A stretch of 64,000 nucleotides of DNA, from the NCBI GenBank assembly GCA_027563935.2, contig CM050454.1, positions 50,248,596 through 50,312,595 on the forward strand. The letters are read 5' to 3'. Below the pieces are notes generated by a model, which saw nothing but the letters and a program-made list of their open reading frames with translations, was not told the origin of the DNA and did no database searches. Made by a program: the position numbers and the translations under genes. Below are positions 37,238 to 48,119 of the stretch, one piece after another. Source of the stretch: Costus lasius (Eukaryota > Streptophyta > Magnoliopsida > Zingiberales > Costaceae). The number at the start of each line of letters is the position of its first letter. The stretch's first letter is position 1.

Positions 37238-38126
37238 TTAAGGCTTCATCTTGACAACAAGGAGTCTTCTTCAACTAAAGTCAGTAGTGGCGCCAGCTTT
37301 GGAAGCGTGGTGATGGACTTGCGGCTGAAGGAAGGACACTTGCTTTCGGCTTCTGGCATGGGCTGATTTGCTTCAGGGACTCGCAACCCTTGGATGCACG
37401 ATAACATGTCACATGGCTCGTGACAAGTTATGTGTATGAAAAGGGCTATGACCATATCGACCAAACTAGCATGCTTGTGATTGTTTATTATTCTGTCCAT
37501 AGCATGCTTGTGATGTTTTTTCCTTTGCTGCCATAACCATAGGAAAACTGCATGCTAGAAAAGAATAAAACAAACATGCAAAAACTCTCACTACAATATC
37601 AAGTCAGATAGCCTTCTAACGCGTAGCCCTCATCAAACTATCGATCAGTGGTGTTGTGAACTGTTTCCCACTCTCGTGGGAAACACCCACTTATCTTTAG
37701 GAGGTGTGTGGTGCAATGGTTTCCCCAGTCCATTTTAATCGGGCGCGCCTTCGCAAGGAAACTCGTTGACCTAGGGCATAACGGTTAGGTTCAGACTTGA
37801 CTAGTTTTTCATATGTCACTGACATGATGAATCACTAGAGGCAGTTGTTGAAAGGATAGGGTTCTGTGTTGTATCTAGCCATCGCTGGACACAGGGCGCC
37901 TAGTCTGTCTTAACTAAGAGGAGTTGTGAACGGCACAATTGGCTGGCATGCCTACCTAAAGAAGCATGAGATCACTCTGTGCATCCCAACTCACCCTCGT
38001 GAGTCGCAGAGACCTCATGTCAAATTAGGATCCTACTCACTTCTTTTCATGTGAAATTAGCATTTAATTAAAGTCCTGGTTAAATGCTTTATCATAGTAC
38101 TTATTTTACTTATTTGCTTATTGTAG

Positions 38127-40664
38127 ATGATGGCATCTCCTAGTCTAAGATTGAAACTCTATAAAAACAAATTGGATGGGACAAATTGGACAAAATGGTT
38201 CAAGATTTTGTCCAAGATACTAGAACAAGAAAAAAAGGTGCATCTTCTTGAAAGACCTTCATCCCAGCCCAGTATGTATTTCACTACTGAGTGGGAGTGA
38301 AATGTCTATCTTGAACATTGTGAAGATTACAAACAGTACACTGCTCTTGTCTTAGAGTGCATGACCGCAGAGGTCAAGGTTGAGTGTGATGAGATGGGGA
38401 TTTATGATCTTATCATACATCTCAAAGGTCTCTTCACACCATGCTCTATAGATAAAGATCAGGAGAGTTCAGTTGGATCTTCAGAGTGTATGCCTGAATC
38501 TGAGAATGACCATGGTTCTGTATCTTCGAAGCTAATAATTCAGAAGACTGGGAATGCATGGGTATTTCGAAGAGGATTGAGGCCCAAGAAGAGCATGGCA
38601 AAGAAGAAGGAATGTAATCTATCCGCTTTAGGTATTGTGTTACCAAGGTCTTTATGTCTACTTCTTACTCATGGGTACTGGGTACCGCATGTGAGGCTCA
38701 CATATGTTTTACGTATGCAGGAGCTCAAAAGAAGTAGGACGATGAGGCTTGGTGGGATCGACTCTCGGGTCAAGGACGGAGCATTGGATGCTGCTGATAT
38801 CATCTCACTGCCTTGAAGACTTCATCAAGAACTTTGCTATTATGTATCAGCTTATGTATTAGAACATCATTCCTTTTGGAAAGGACTTCAGTTTGAAATA
38901 ATAAATGATATTTTTCTTTAAATCTAAGATGTTCTATTGAAGTGATACAGATGATAATAGTTTTTAGTTCTATATGTAACATGAGATCATATCCAATGAT
39001 TCAATCAACACCCTCTTATAGCATTGTCACTTGAGCCATAGAACAATGGTCACATCCAAAGGTCCATGGACTATTGAGATCATTATCCTTTTAGGATTAT
39101 GATACATGTGAGCCTTGTTCAAAGGAACAAAGTGACAGATGCTGCCTTCACCATAAAGGGTGGAAGGGTTAGTGGCTTGTTGGATCTATTACACAGCAAT
39201 GTGTGTGGACCTATGTAAACAAGCACGAAGAGGTGTTATATACTTCATTAGGTGTGGGTATGCCTTATCCAACCTAAGAACTTTGGAGAAATTCAAGAAG
39301 TTCAAAATGAAGTACAGAATCAAATTGGAGGATCTATTAAAGCTCTTTGATTGGATCAAGGTGATTAGTGGAAAATTTGATGACTGTCCTAAGGAGTGTG
39401 GGGGTTATCTCACAGCTTACTTGGAACACCACAACTGTGTGGTGAATTTCAAAGAAAGAAAGAGGAACACATTGGATGTGGTTCCATCTTTAAATAGTCA
39501 TGCAAATTTACTACTTTTTGACGCCATGCAATCAGATGTACTGTCACTCCATTGGAAAGTGTGTCTAAGATAGCTTTTGAGTTGGAAACTACAAATATCT
39601 CATTTCTTCAAAGGATTTAGGAATGTAATATGCAGTGATTCAAAAGTATGTGTTTGTGGAGCACTGTAGAGTGCTTATTCTATCCCGAAGAGAACAAACT
39701 ATTTGTTGCTCAAATTGCTGTCTCTCTTAAGAATATATTTCTTTTGAAAGAAGCTAGTGGGAGTAGAATTGATTGGGACAAGGTCCAGAATTAACCACAA
39801 TACAATTAGACACAAATGGAGAGTAGAATCTCACATACAGGTTCAAAGTAACCTGCAGTTCAAGTAACACAGGAACCACATAAGTCTGGATGGATTCGAA
39901 TTGCTGGGCATGATGAATTTTTTCATCTAGGATGAACCTGAGACTTATGAGGAAATGGAAGTGGTCAGTGGACCAGATTCTAAGAAATGGCTAAGCGCCA
40001 TGAGAACCATAATGGACTCCATGTCTGCTAATCAAGTCTGGGACTTGGATGAGCCACCAAAAGGGTAACACCCATAGGCTGTAAATAGATCTTCAAGGAA
40101 GATAGACATGGAAGATAACATTGTTACCTTGAAAGGCAAGCTTGTGAACAGAAATTTCAGGCAAATCCACTAGGTGAATAATGATGAAAATTTTCACCAA
40201 TAGCTGTGTTTTAAGTCCATTAGGAATCTGCTTGTTATAATTGCATGATCAGTTATGGCGTGTTGTTATGAAAACTGCTTTTCTTAAATGGACGTCTAGA
40301 ATAGGATGTCTACAAGGAAATAGCCGAAAGGTTTTCATATCAAGGCCATAAAGATATGCATGGTGTTATGCAAGCATGTTGAAAAGAGCCTATGTTTACA
40401 AGAAGATCAGTGGGAGCATCATAGTATTTCTTGTTCTAGATGATTGATATTCTCCTCACACGGATGACATCTCAGCTCTTCACATGGCGAAGACGAGGCT
40501 TGAGAAGTATTTTGAGAAGAATGATCTAGGGAATGATGCCTACATCCCAGGCATGAGGATCTATAGATAGAGATCCAAGAAAGTCATTGCCCTTTAGTCA
40601 ATCTATGTTCATCCAGGAGTTTCTAGAGAGGTTCATATTGGGTGAAACCAAATAATAATTGAAA
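38127..40664 (+). pseudogene. Copia-D eroded gag-pol, first part
   Basis: A Gag N-terminal remnant near 38150-38360 (LDGTNWTKWF-like) leads into an open stretch 38361-38816 that is nearly the same protein as at 19677-20009 in Copia-C. The protease remnant (AHICF...MQELKRSR) follows, then integrase scraps (39160-39573) and RT scraps (39900-40640). Stops and frameshifts are frequent. It is cut at 40669 by a solo LTR. Confidence 0.8.
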
Positions 40665-40669
40665 GGTCC

Positions 40670-42349
40670 CCTAAGCAAAGGGGGGCGAAACCCTAAAGTG
40701 GCGCATGTAAAATTTTTGGCAGCGGAATTAGGGTTTCATAAGGATCGCATGTGATATATTCATATGATCAACTTTAAAACCTTGTAAAGATCGAAAGATT
40801 CATACCAATGCCATTTGATGGATGGCGTCTTGGAAGCAGAGATCGAAAGGGCTCTCCTCCAAAGGTGCCGCACACAAGAAGAGAGATGGCTTCTCCTTGA
40901 TGTTCTTTGTGCTAGCAAAGACCTTCAAGTCTCCTTGATCGCTTGAAGGGAATTGAGAGATGAACTCTTGCTTGGCTGAATTTTCTCCAAGGCGTTAACC
41001 TCCTTCACCCACGAGAGTGTCGTCGAAAGGAGAAGAGAACGAGAGCAAGAGGCGTTCCACACAAACGTGGGGCGTTACTCTCAAATTGGAAAACCGAATT
41101 TCCAAATATAGAAAGCCCTCAATGCTCATGCGTTCATACGTTCACCCAAGTGAATCGAACGCTCATCTCTTTCATTTGAACCAAGCGCTCACACATGAGC
41201 CGGTTCAATGACATTTGGTTCAATGACCAATTAAGCCAAGCCTTTGATCTAGATCTCATTAAACCCAAAGGTTCAAGATCTAACCGTTGATCTCTCGATG
41301 CTCTTGATCTCACCAATCTAGCATCACTTCTCTCGATCGAAGCTTACCGATCTCAAGCCCTAATCAATCAAACATGATCAGACCAGATCTCACTTACAAT
41401 CAGAGTTTAAATCCCTTTAAAATGAACCGAAACAATTCAGTCCACACGATCTGACATGAGTAAGCCATATCATCAAATTGTGCGACCCTAAGGGTTTCCT
41501 TTAAATGTCGGTAACGATAACTTACGTTATCACGATCAGTGAGGGGTATCTAGCAACACATCACTGTCTCCCGATATAAAGGAAAGAGTCTTCCAAGACT
41601 ACACCCAAACCACAGCACAAGTGTGAATCCACTTCACTAGGCATACATGTTTCCTTTGCCACTGGATGTTCTTATTGGACAAGCGTGTCAAGCCTGTGAC
41701 TCCAATATGATGAGAATGATTAGATCAGATGAACACAGTCATCTGGGTATGCCCATACACTTTCTCAATCATCTCATCCAGGGGGGCCCCTTTAGAACAT
41801 CACACTCCAAACTAGGAGACGGCAATCCTTTATCTATCACTAGTGCCCTAACATGACTCATGCTCATTATCCAAGATAGTCTATAACCATTATGTTTCAA
41901 ATGATATTGAACTACCTCAAAACAATGCCAATCATCATTTAGAAACACAAGTGATCTCAAGTCAGAGGAAATATGCCACTTGTTGCATACAAGGATTATT
42001 CACATTGTGACAAGCAATTGAATATCCTAGTAGGGTCTGTCCAGTACATCCAATGTACCCATGAGTCTACATCTTATTCCATGCTCGAAGCATCCTATAA
42101 GATTAGAACACATATTAGTCTCAATCATATCAAGGCTGTCTCAAGTTCACCAAGATATCTCGACTAAGGACAATACTGCATGTCAGCCTAGCTGAACAGC
42201 ATTGAGACATTATTCAGAAGTATACATATTGCTGCAGATGATATAACAACCTGAATAATAACCATTGCCTTTATAAACATAAGAGTTTATACATGATACT
42301 GATATAATCCCAAGGCCTCAAACATTAGCCTTAAGGGCATACCCCAACA
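40670..42349 (-). mobile_element. Solo LTR of the A/E/F Copia family
   Basis: The 1680-bp LTR runs from TGAAAGGTCCCC to TACCCCAACA on the plus strand and is flanked by ATAAT at 40665-40669 and 42350-42354. It matches the Copia-A, E and F LTRs over its length, with no internal region. Unequal recombination between the two LTRs of a former element explains it. The donor-like GT maps to 40804-40805 on the minus strand. Confidence 0.93.
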
Positions 42350-42354
42350 ATAAT

Positions 42355-43040
42355 ACCTTCCAGGAAGATATGATCTGACTCTCACAAAGATGCTATGTCC
42401 TATGACACAGCTAGAGAGTAGTAACATGGGTCTAAAATCTTGATACATTGGGTATAGGATAGATCATGTTTTGTGTAATATACACAAGACCATTTGTGGC
42501 AGATGCTTGGAGCATAGCCAGCAAGTTTCAATCAGATCCCAGTGTTTGACACTGGATAGCTGTGAAAGCAATCCTTATATATACTTGGGAAGTACAAAGG
42601 ATTGAGCTGTAGTCTGTGATAGACAGGAAGAATTTTGTCTACAGGGGTACACTAACACTTCGTTCTAGTCTAATGACTATTGATCACAGCCAGGATTTGT
42701 GTTTTGCCTTGTGGTGGTATTGTGTGCTAGAAGAGCATTAGACAAACCATAGTGGTAAATTCTATAATTAAGGCTGAGTACATTGTAGCTTCTTGTGGCA
42801 GCCAAGGAAGCAGCTTCATTTACTTAAACTTGATTTAGTTCCTAATGCTCGATGGTCCAATATAATTCTTATTGGGGCCATAGCATGGAACTTAGCACTC
42901 AAGTATGTACTGCAGTAATATCGTCTGATCTTAGAGATCTGGAAAAACCCACTGACATAGCCTCTGGCACAGCGGAAGCTAAATAAGTCATACTAGAGAC
43001 ATAGGAACTGATTAAACATCAGTTGCCCTTGGTCTTAGTG
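42355..43040 (+). pseudogene. Copia-D eroded RT/RNase H, second part
   Basis: This continues Copia-D after the solo LTR. It aligns with the inverse of 17000-17700 in Copia-C. RNase H traces precede the polypurine tract CAAGTGGGAGAT (43041-43052). No intact domain remains. Confidence 0.75.
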
Positions 43041-43052
43041 CAAGTGGGAGAT

Positions 43053-43442
43053 TGTTGGTGTATATGCCCTGCAGACCAATGTATGGACATGGTCAGACAT
43101 TGTTTGAATGTACTTTGATAGAACTATTATTCTTTATAAAAGCATGGTCGTTATTATGCAGACTTTTCTACCTATGTTGATGTATAGAGTTGCATAAATA
43201 ATGTCCCAGGAGTTTGGTTGGATCCATTCTCATAAGCTATCCCCAGTCAAGGTACCTTAGCAGATATGGGACAGCTTTGGTACATGTGAGACTGGTGTAT
43301 GGGCTGGTTAGGTGCGGGGCATAGTAACGCAGACATACAGGTGCATTGGATGCACTGGAGTGACCCACTGTGAGGATTGACTTGTCTACTCAACAAGTCA
43401 ATCTCACATGCGAGAGGTTTGCATTGATCCTTAGACTTGAGG
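43053..43442 (+). repeat. 3' LTR of Copia-D, first part
   Basis: It begins TGTTGGTGTATATG after the polypurine tract and is interrupted by Gypsy-G. It continues at 62317 after the duplicated TGAGG. Confidence 0.88.
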
Positions 43443-44646
43443 TGTCACATCCCGTTATCTTAACCCCAAACAAGCAACACAAGTCATAGAGAAACAGGAT
43501 GTTATCATACAAGATCGATTCACATGCTAGGTAAAACCAAGTTCAAGAAAACCCGATCTGAAAATTTTCGAGAATCCATACATAGAAACCCCACGAAACA
43601 CATAAATGTACCTGCCACCACGCAATCCTTGCACTAGACATATGCAAGTTCACATTTATATCAAATCCGATTGCAAAAACATAAGTCGACTCAAAATTCA
43701 AAGCAAAGCCACAAAATCGATTCTATAAACTCATGAAACTAACATGAATAATACCAAACACCGAAACCAGGCCAAAGCCCGCGGTGACACAAAAATCAAA
43801 ACTTAAAACTGCCACAACCGGCAACACAAGTTCACATAATTCGGCCACAACCGGCCCCAGTTAATTAAGCACAAAAGTCTTATACATTAACCAGCATAAT
43901 ATCCATATCAACGCTAACTCAAGAAATGCGCCCCTGCTCTACACCTGAAAATAGTAAGGGAGTGAGCTACACAGCCCAGTGAGTGGATAGTCTCAAACGA
44001 CCATCCATAACATACACTCAAAAATACATGCAGATTATTTTAAAAACATTTAACAGAATATCATGTCAACATATAACATAATTAAAGGGCAGAACTCATA
44101 TAAAACAATCAGGTGTAAACTGCTAAGACATCATTGTCACCAAAGAGTAACCAGGGTTCTAGAGCTATACTCTAAACCAACTAATGACTTAATTGGCCTA
44201 GTTGTCCAGCATAATCAATAGTGACCATTATGGTCCAACCCGGCTTTGGCCTAAGCACTGGGAGAAGCCTGCAAATCACATGCAACATATATACATGGAC
44301 AGTGTGTAGACTCAAGAGGTAATCCCCACCCGGTCAAGATGTGATACCTTGATCTACACCACCCCATAATCACAAAAATCTAAGCGTCTAAGAGTGATGA
44401 CATCAAGAGGTGGCCCCTGTCCGACCAAGACATGGCACTTTGCGTCTTATATCACTCGTTCTCCCAAAGGGTTCCTTAACTGGACAACACCAGACACATC
44501 TTATATCTTATTTCACAAAAGTGGACTCCTAAGTGTCAACTAAACTCTAGGATAGTCATTTTTATCACAATAATCACATCAGGCAGGCTGAACAACAACC
44601 CCCTCACATATCACAATACAGGGCTGAAATCTCCAACCCTTAACAT
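43443..44646 (-). repeat. 3' LTR of Gypsy-G, segment 1
   Basis: It starts TGTCACATCCCG and is interrupted at 44646 by Copia-F. The uninterrupted order is seen in the other LTR near 61021. Confidence 0.93.
44642..44646. repeat. Target site duplication of Copia-F (AACAT)
   Basis: AACAT is repeated at 53701-53705. The empty site exists in the other Gypsy-G LTR at about 61018-61023. Confidence 0.95.
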
Positions 44647-46325
44647 TGTTGGGGTATGCCCTTAAGGCTAATGTTTGAGGCCTGTGGGAATGTATCTGTA
44701 TCATGTAATAAACTGTTATGTTTATAAAGGCATGGTTATTATTCAGTTGTTTACATTGTCTGCTGCAATATATGTTCTTCTGAATAATGTCTCAAAGCTG
44801 TTCAGCTGGGCTGACATGCTGTTATGTCCTTAGTCGATATATCTTGGTGAACATGAGACAGCCTTGATATGGTTAAGACTAATATGTGTTCTAATCTTAT
44901 AGGATGCTTCGAGCATGGAATAAGATGTAGACTCATGGGTACATTGGATGTGCTGGACAGACCCTACTAGGTTATTCAATTGTTTGTCACAATGTGAATA
45001 TTCCTTGAATATGACAAGTGGCACATTTCCTCTGACTTGAGATCACTTGTGTTTTCTAAATGATGATTGTCATTGTTTTGAGATAGTTCAATATCATTTG
45101 AAACATAATGATTATAGACTATCTTGGATGGTGAGCTTGAATCAGGTTAGGGCACTAGTGATAGACATAGGATTGCCGTCTCCTTGTTCAAGGAGTGTGA
45201 TGTTCTAAAGGGGCCCCCTGGATGAGATGATTGAGAAAAGAGTATGGCCATACCCAGGTGACAGTGTTCATCTGATCTAATCATGCTCATCATATTGGAG
45301 CTACAAGCTTGACACGCTTGTCCAATAAGAACATCCAGTGGCAAAGGAAATATGCATGCCTTGTGAATTGATTCATACTTGTGCTATGGTTTGGGTGTAG
45401 TCTTGGAAGACTCTTTCCTTTATATCGGGAGACAGTGATGTGTTGCTAGATACCCCTCACTGATCGTGATAATATGAATTATCGTTACCGACATTTAAAG
45501 GAAACCCTTAGGGTCGCACAATTTGATGATATGGCTTACTTCAGTCAGATCGTGTGGACTGAATTGTTTGGGTTCAGTTTAAAAGGATTTAATCTCTGAT
45601 TGTAAGTGAGATCTAGTCTGATCATGTTTGATTGATTAGGGCTTGAGATCGGTAAGCTTCGATCGAGAGAATGATTGCTAGATCGGGCAGATCAGAAGCA
45701 TCAAGAGATTAACGGTCAGATCTGGAGCCTTAGGGTTTATTTGAGATCTAGACTAGATCATTGGCTTGATTGGTTCTTAAACCGAACCAATGTGAACCGG
45801 CTCATGAAATGAGTGCATGGTTCAAGGCTTGGCGACTTGTTCACTTGGCGTGAACATTGGAGCGAGTGGTGTGGCTATTTTTAGTAACCACGATCTCCAC
45901 TTGGAGATAACGCTCACGTTCGTATAGCTCTTGCTATTCTCGCCTCTCAAGCGACCTCTCTCTCGACACTCGTTGTGTGTGGCGACGCTTGGAAGATAGA
46001 GGAGGTTTTTGGCCAAAAGAGAAAAACACATCTCCATCCCTTTTCACTCGATCAAGGACTCCAAGGAACCTTGCTAGCACAAGGAGCACCAAGGGTAGGC
46101 GCATTGATCATCTTGTGTGTGAAACTTAGGAGAAGGCTCGCTTGCGTCTTTCCTTCCAAAGCTTCATCAAACCGATGGCAATGGTATGAGTTTATCTTCA
46201 TCTATTCAAATATTCGAAAGCTAGTTATATGACATATATAGATCCTTTGAAATCCTAATATCCCATGCAAAATTTTTGTTGCGCCACCATTAGGGTTTCT
46301 ACCCCTTAGTTAGGGGTTCCCTTCA
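44647..46325 (+). repeat. 5' LTR of Copia-F
   Basis: It runs from TGTTGGGGTATGCC to GGTTCCCTTCA. A TATA-like CTTTATATC lies near 45418, and a donor-like ATG|GTATGAGTTT has GT at 46194-46195. It is the partner of 52022-53700. Confidence 0.95.
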
Positions 46326-46327
46326 AT

Positions 46328-46339
46328 TGGTATTAGAGC
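46328..46339 (+). promoter_or_regulatory. Primer binding site, Copia-F (one mismatch)
   Basis: TGGTATTAGAGC, 2 nt after the LTR, has one C-to-T change from the canonical initiator-Met primer site seen in Copia-A and E. Confidence 0.85.
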
Positions 46340-47233
46340 GAGGGTTATATGTTCATATGATTGCTTTGATTGTGAATCCATATATGCTTAGATCTTAAAT
46401 GTGCGAAACTAGTTTATGTTTTTCTTTTTGCGCATCTATGTTGGCGCATGTTGTAGCTTAAGTTTTCTCAAAAGGAAATATCACATGCGCGCTTAACATT
46501 AGATCTAAGGCCCTGCTATAAACCCTTAGACGGGTTATTAGGGTTGAAATCACCCCCTAGGTCAGATCCAATCAGTCTGATCAGACTATCTGACAGCCTT
46601 GATGGGTCGACTGGATAGCACCTTGGCGCAAGCTTGAGGTGGCTACAGGTCGACTGCAGACAGGCGTGTAGCGATGTCTGATTGAGACGACCCATGAACG
46701 CACCTGAGTTAGGCCCGGGGTCACACCCGCTTGCCAGACCTCAGTGTGGTTGTTCAGCCCTGGCGCATGCATGGTTGACCTTATGGTCGACTCAAGTCAG
46801 TTAGGACTTGGTGCATGCAAGGGCAGAGGATCTGACTAGGTTGGTTGAGTGGATCCCTAGTAATGGACCGTTGTAAGGTTGTAGGGCAAATAAGAAAAAA
46901 TTAAAATTGATCCCATGGGGTTTTTCGAAAAATTTTAATTTTTTATGATGGATCACATGATTGCTGATTGGATGCATATGTTTGTCTATTTAGTCTTATG
47001 TGGGCTGCCCATATTAATTGTGTGCTGTGCTGGGGCCTGCGTGCCTGGGATTTAAAATTGTTGTAAATTAATTATTGTGATCTGCGCATCACATTGCTTT
47101 AATTTATAAAATGTTATTGACCTGCGTGTCAATCTTGTCTAGATAGTTAAATTTGTAATTTAATTAGACAAGAGCACAGAGCACACTTGGCAGAGGCGCA
47201 TGCAGCAGTGGCTTGACCAGGTGGGAGGTCTAG

Positions 47234-47244
47234 GGTTCGACCCT
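47234..47244 (+). other. tRNA B-box-like block in Copia-F leader
   Basis: GGTTCGACCCT sits in a longer inverted repeat (GGTCTAGGG...CCCTAGGACC). TGGCTTGACCAGG, A-box-like, starts at 47209. The spacing is shorter than in a tRNA gene. Confidence 0.4.
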
Positions 47245-47585
47245 AGGACCTGGCGCATTTTCCTGGTGGGCGCACCAGAGCTGCAATTGGCGCTTGGGCC
47301 CTGGTATGGGCCAGATGAGCAGCAAAAGACCCATGAAGAGCAAGTGAAGACTTAAACTAGGTTAAGGTCTTCTAGGGCTATGGGCTTTTACCACATAAGA
47401 ACCATGCTTTCTTTTATTGCTTATATAAGTAGAACAGCATGTTTTAATTTATCTTCTGCTATCACCATAGGAATTGTATGATAGTGAAGAAGATAAAAGA
47501 CCGTTAAAATCCAACGCTAAAATATCAAGCTCGTAAGCCTTCTGACGCGAAACCTCACTGTTCTGATTATCGTTGGAGCCGTGTT

Positions 47586-47604
47586 GTACCCACTCAGTGG
47601 GTAC
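47586..47604 (+). other. Leader palindrome 1 in Copia-F
   Basis: GTACCCACTCAGTGGGTAC has 9-bp arms around one base. The matching place in Copia-A (10864-10876) keeps a shorter palindrome. Confidence 0.55.
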
Positions 47605-47783
47605 GTCCATCTATCTTCAGACGGTGTGGGATTACACCTGTGTGTTACAGAGTAGGGATTTATCCCTTCTCGTTGCTCAGCATAGCACATGGTGGTCCAG
47701 GGAGTAGGTCGGGTCAGCTTGACCGTGTAGCTACATATGTGGCGCATATGGTAGCACATGGAGGCAGCCATCTGTGGGGTCAG

Positions 47784-47817
47784 AGACTGTGTTGTACCAA
47801 CTCAGTTGGCACAGTCT
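47784..47817 (+). other. Leader palindrome 2 in Copia-F
   Basis: AGACTGTG and CACAGTCT flank CCAACT-C-AGTTGG. It resembles palindrome 1 in its core and in the preceding TTGTACC, suggesting a duplicated structure. It is conserved in Copia-A. Confidence 0.55.
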
Positions 47818-48119
47818 GCTGGACTGCCCAGATGAAGGGGAATCGCACGGGTTGGCGATCGGCAGGGACTGCCTACCGGAGATTAGTGCTTGTACTCTCT
47901 GTGTATCTTATCTCGCCTGAGCGGGGCGCGGAGACCAAGTATGAAATCCGGATCCCATCTCACTAAAAGAGTGTCTACTCTTTCGGACTGTTTAATGGAT
48001 TTTTCAGTCAGATAAAATAGTGAGAAAAGGAATCTTTCTTAAGTCCTGATTGATTCTTATACATTGATACTGACCTTGCTGTTCTTGCATTGTTGTAGAT
48101 ACCTGCAGCAACGAACACC

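Larger units (their letters stand above)
35009..38126 (+). mobile_element. Copia-D leader, interrupted by a solo LTR
   Basis: It aligns with the inverted Copia-C leader. The segments 35022-35585 and 37243-38126 are contiguous in Copia-C. A hairpin (TTTCCCAC TCTC GTGGGAAA) lies near 37665. The last bases are T-rich with TTGTAG at 38121-38126 before gag. Confidence 0.8.
46194..48098 (+). other. Predicted leader intron of Copia-F
   Basis: The GT donor-like site is in the LTR (GTATGAG) and the T-rich acceptor TTGTAG is just before gag, with TACTGAC 24-30 nt upstream. GT and AG positions recur in the related Copia elements of the window (see findings). There is no transcript evidence here. Confidence 0.4.
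46326..48119 (+). mobile_element. Copia-F leader
   Basis: This 1.79-kb untranslated region is conserved with Copia-A and Copia-E. It holds the B-box-like block (47234-47244), two palindromic hairpins (47586-47604, 47784-47817), a branch-like TACTGAC (48068-48074) and TTGTAG (48093-48098) 20 nt before the gag ATG. Confidence 0.88.

Noticed and set aside
47200..47260. A functional tRNA gene in the leader
   Set aside because: Only a B-box-like arm is convincing. The A-box spacing is too short and no acceptor stem or cloverleaf could be drawn.
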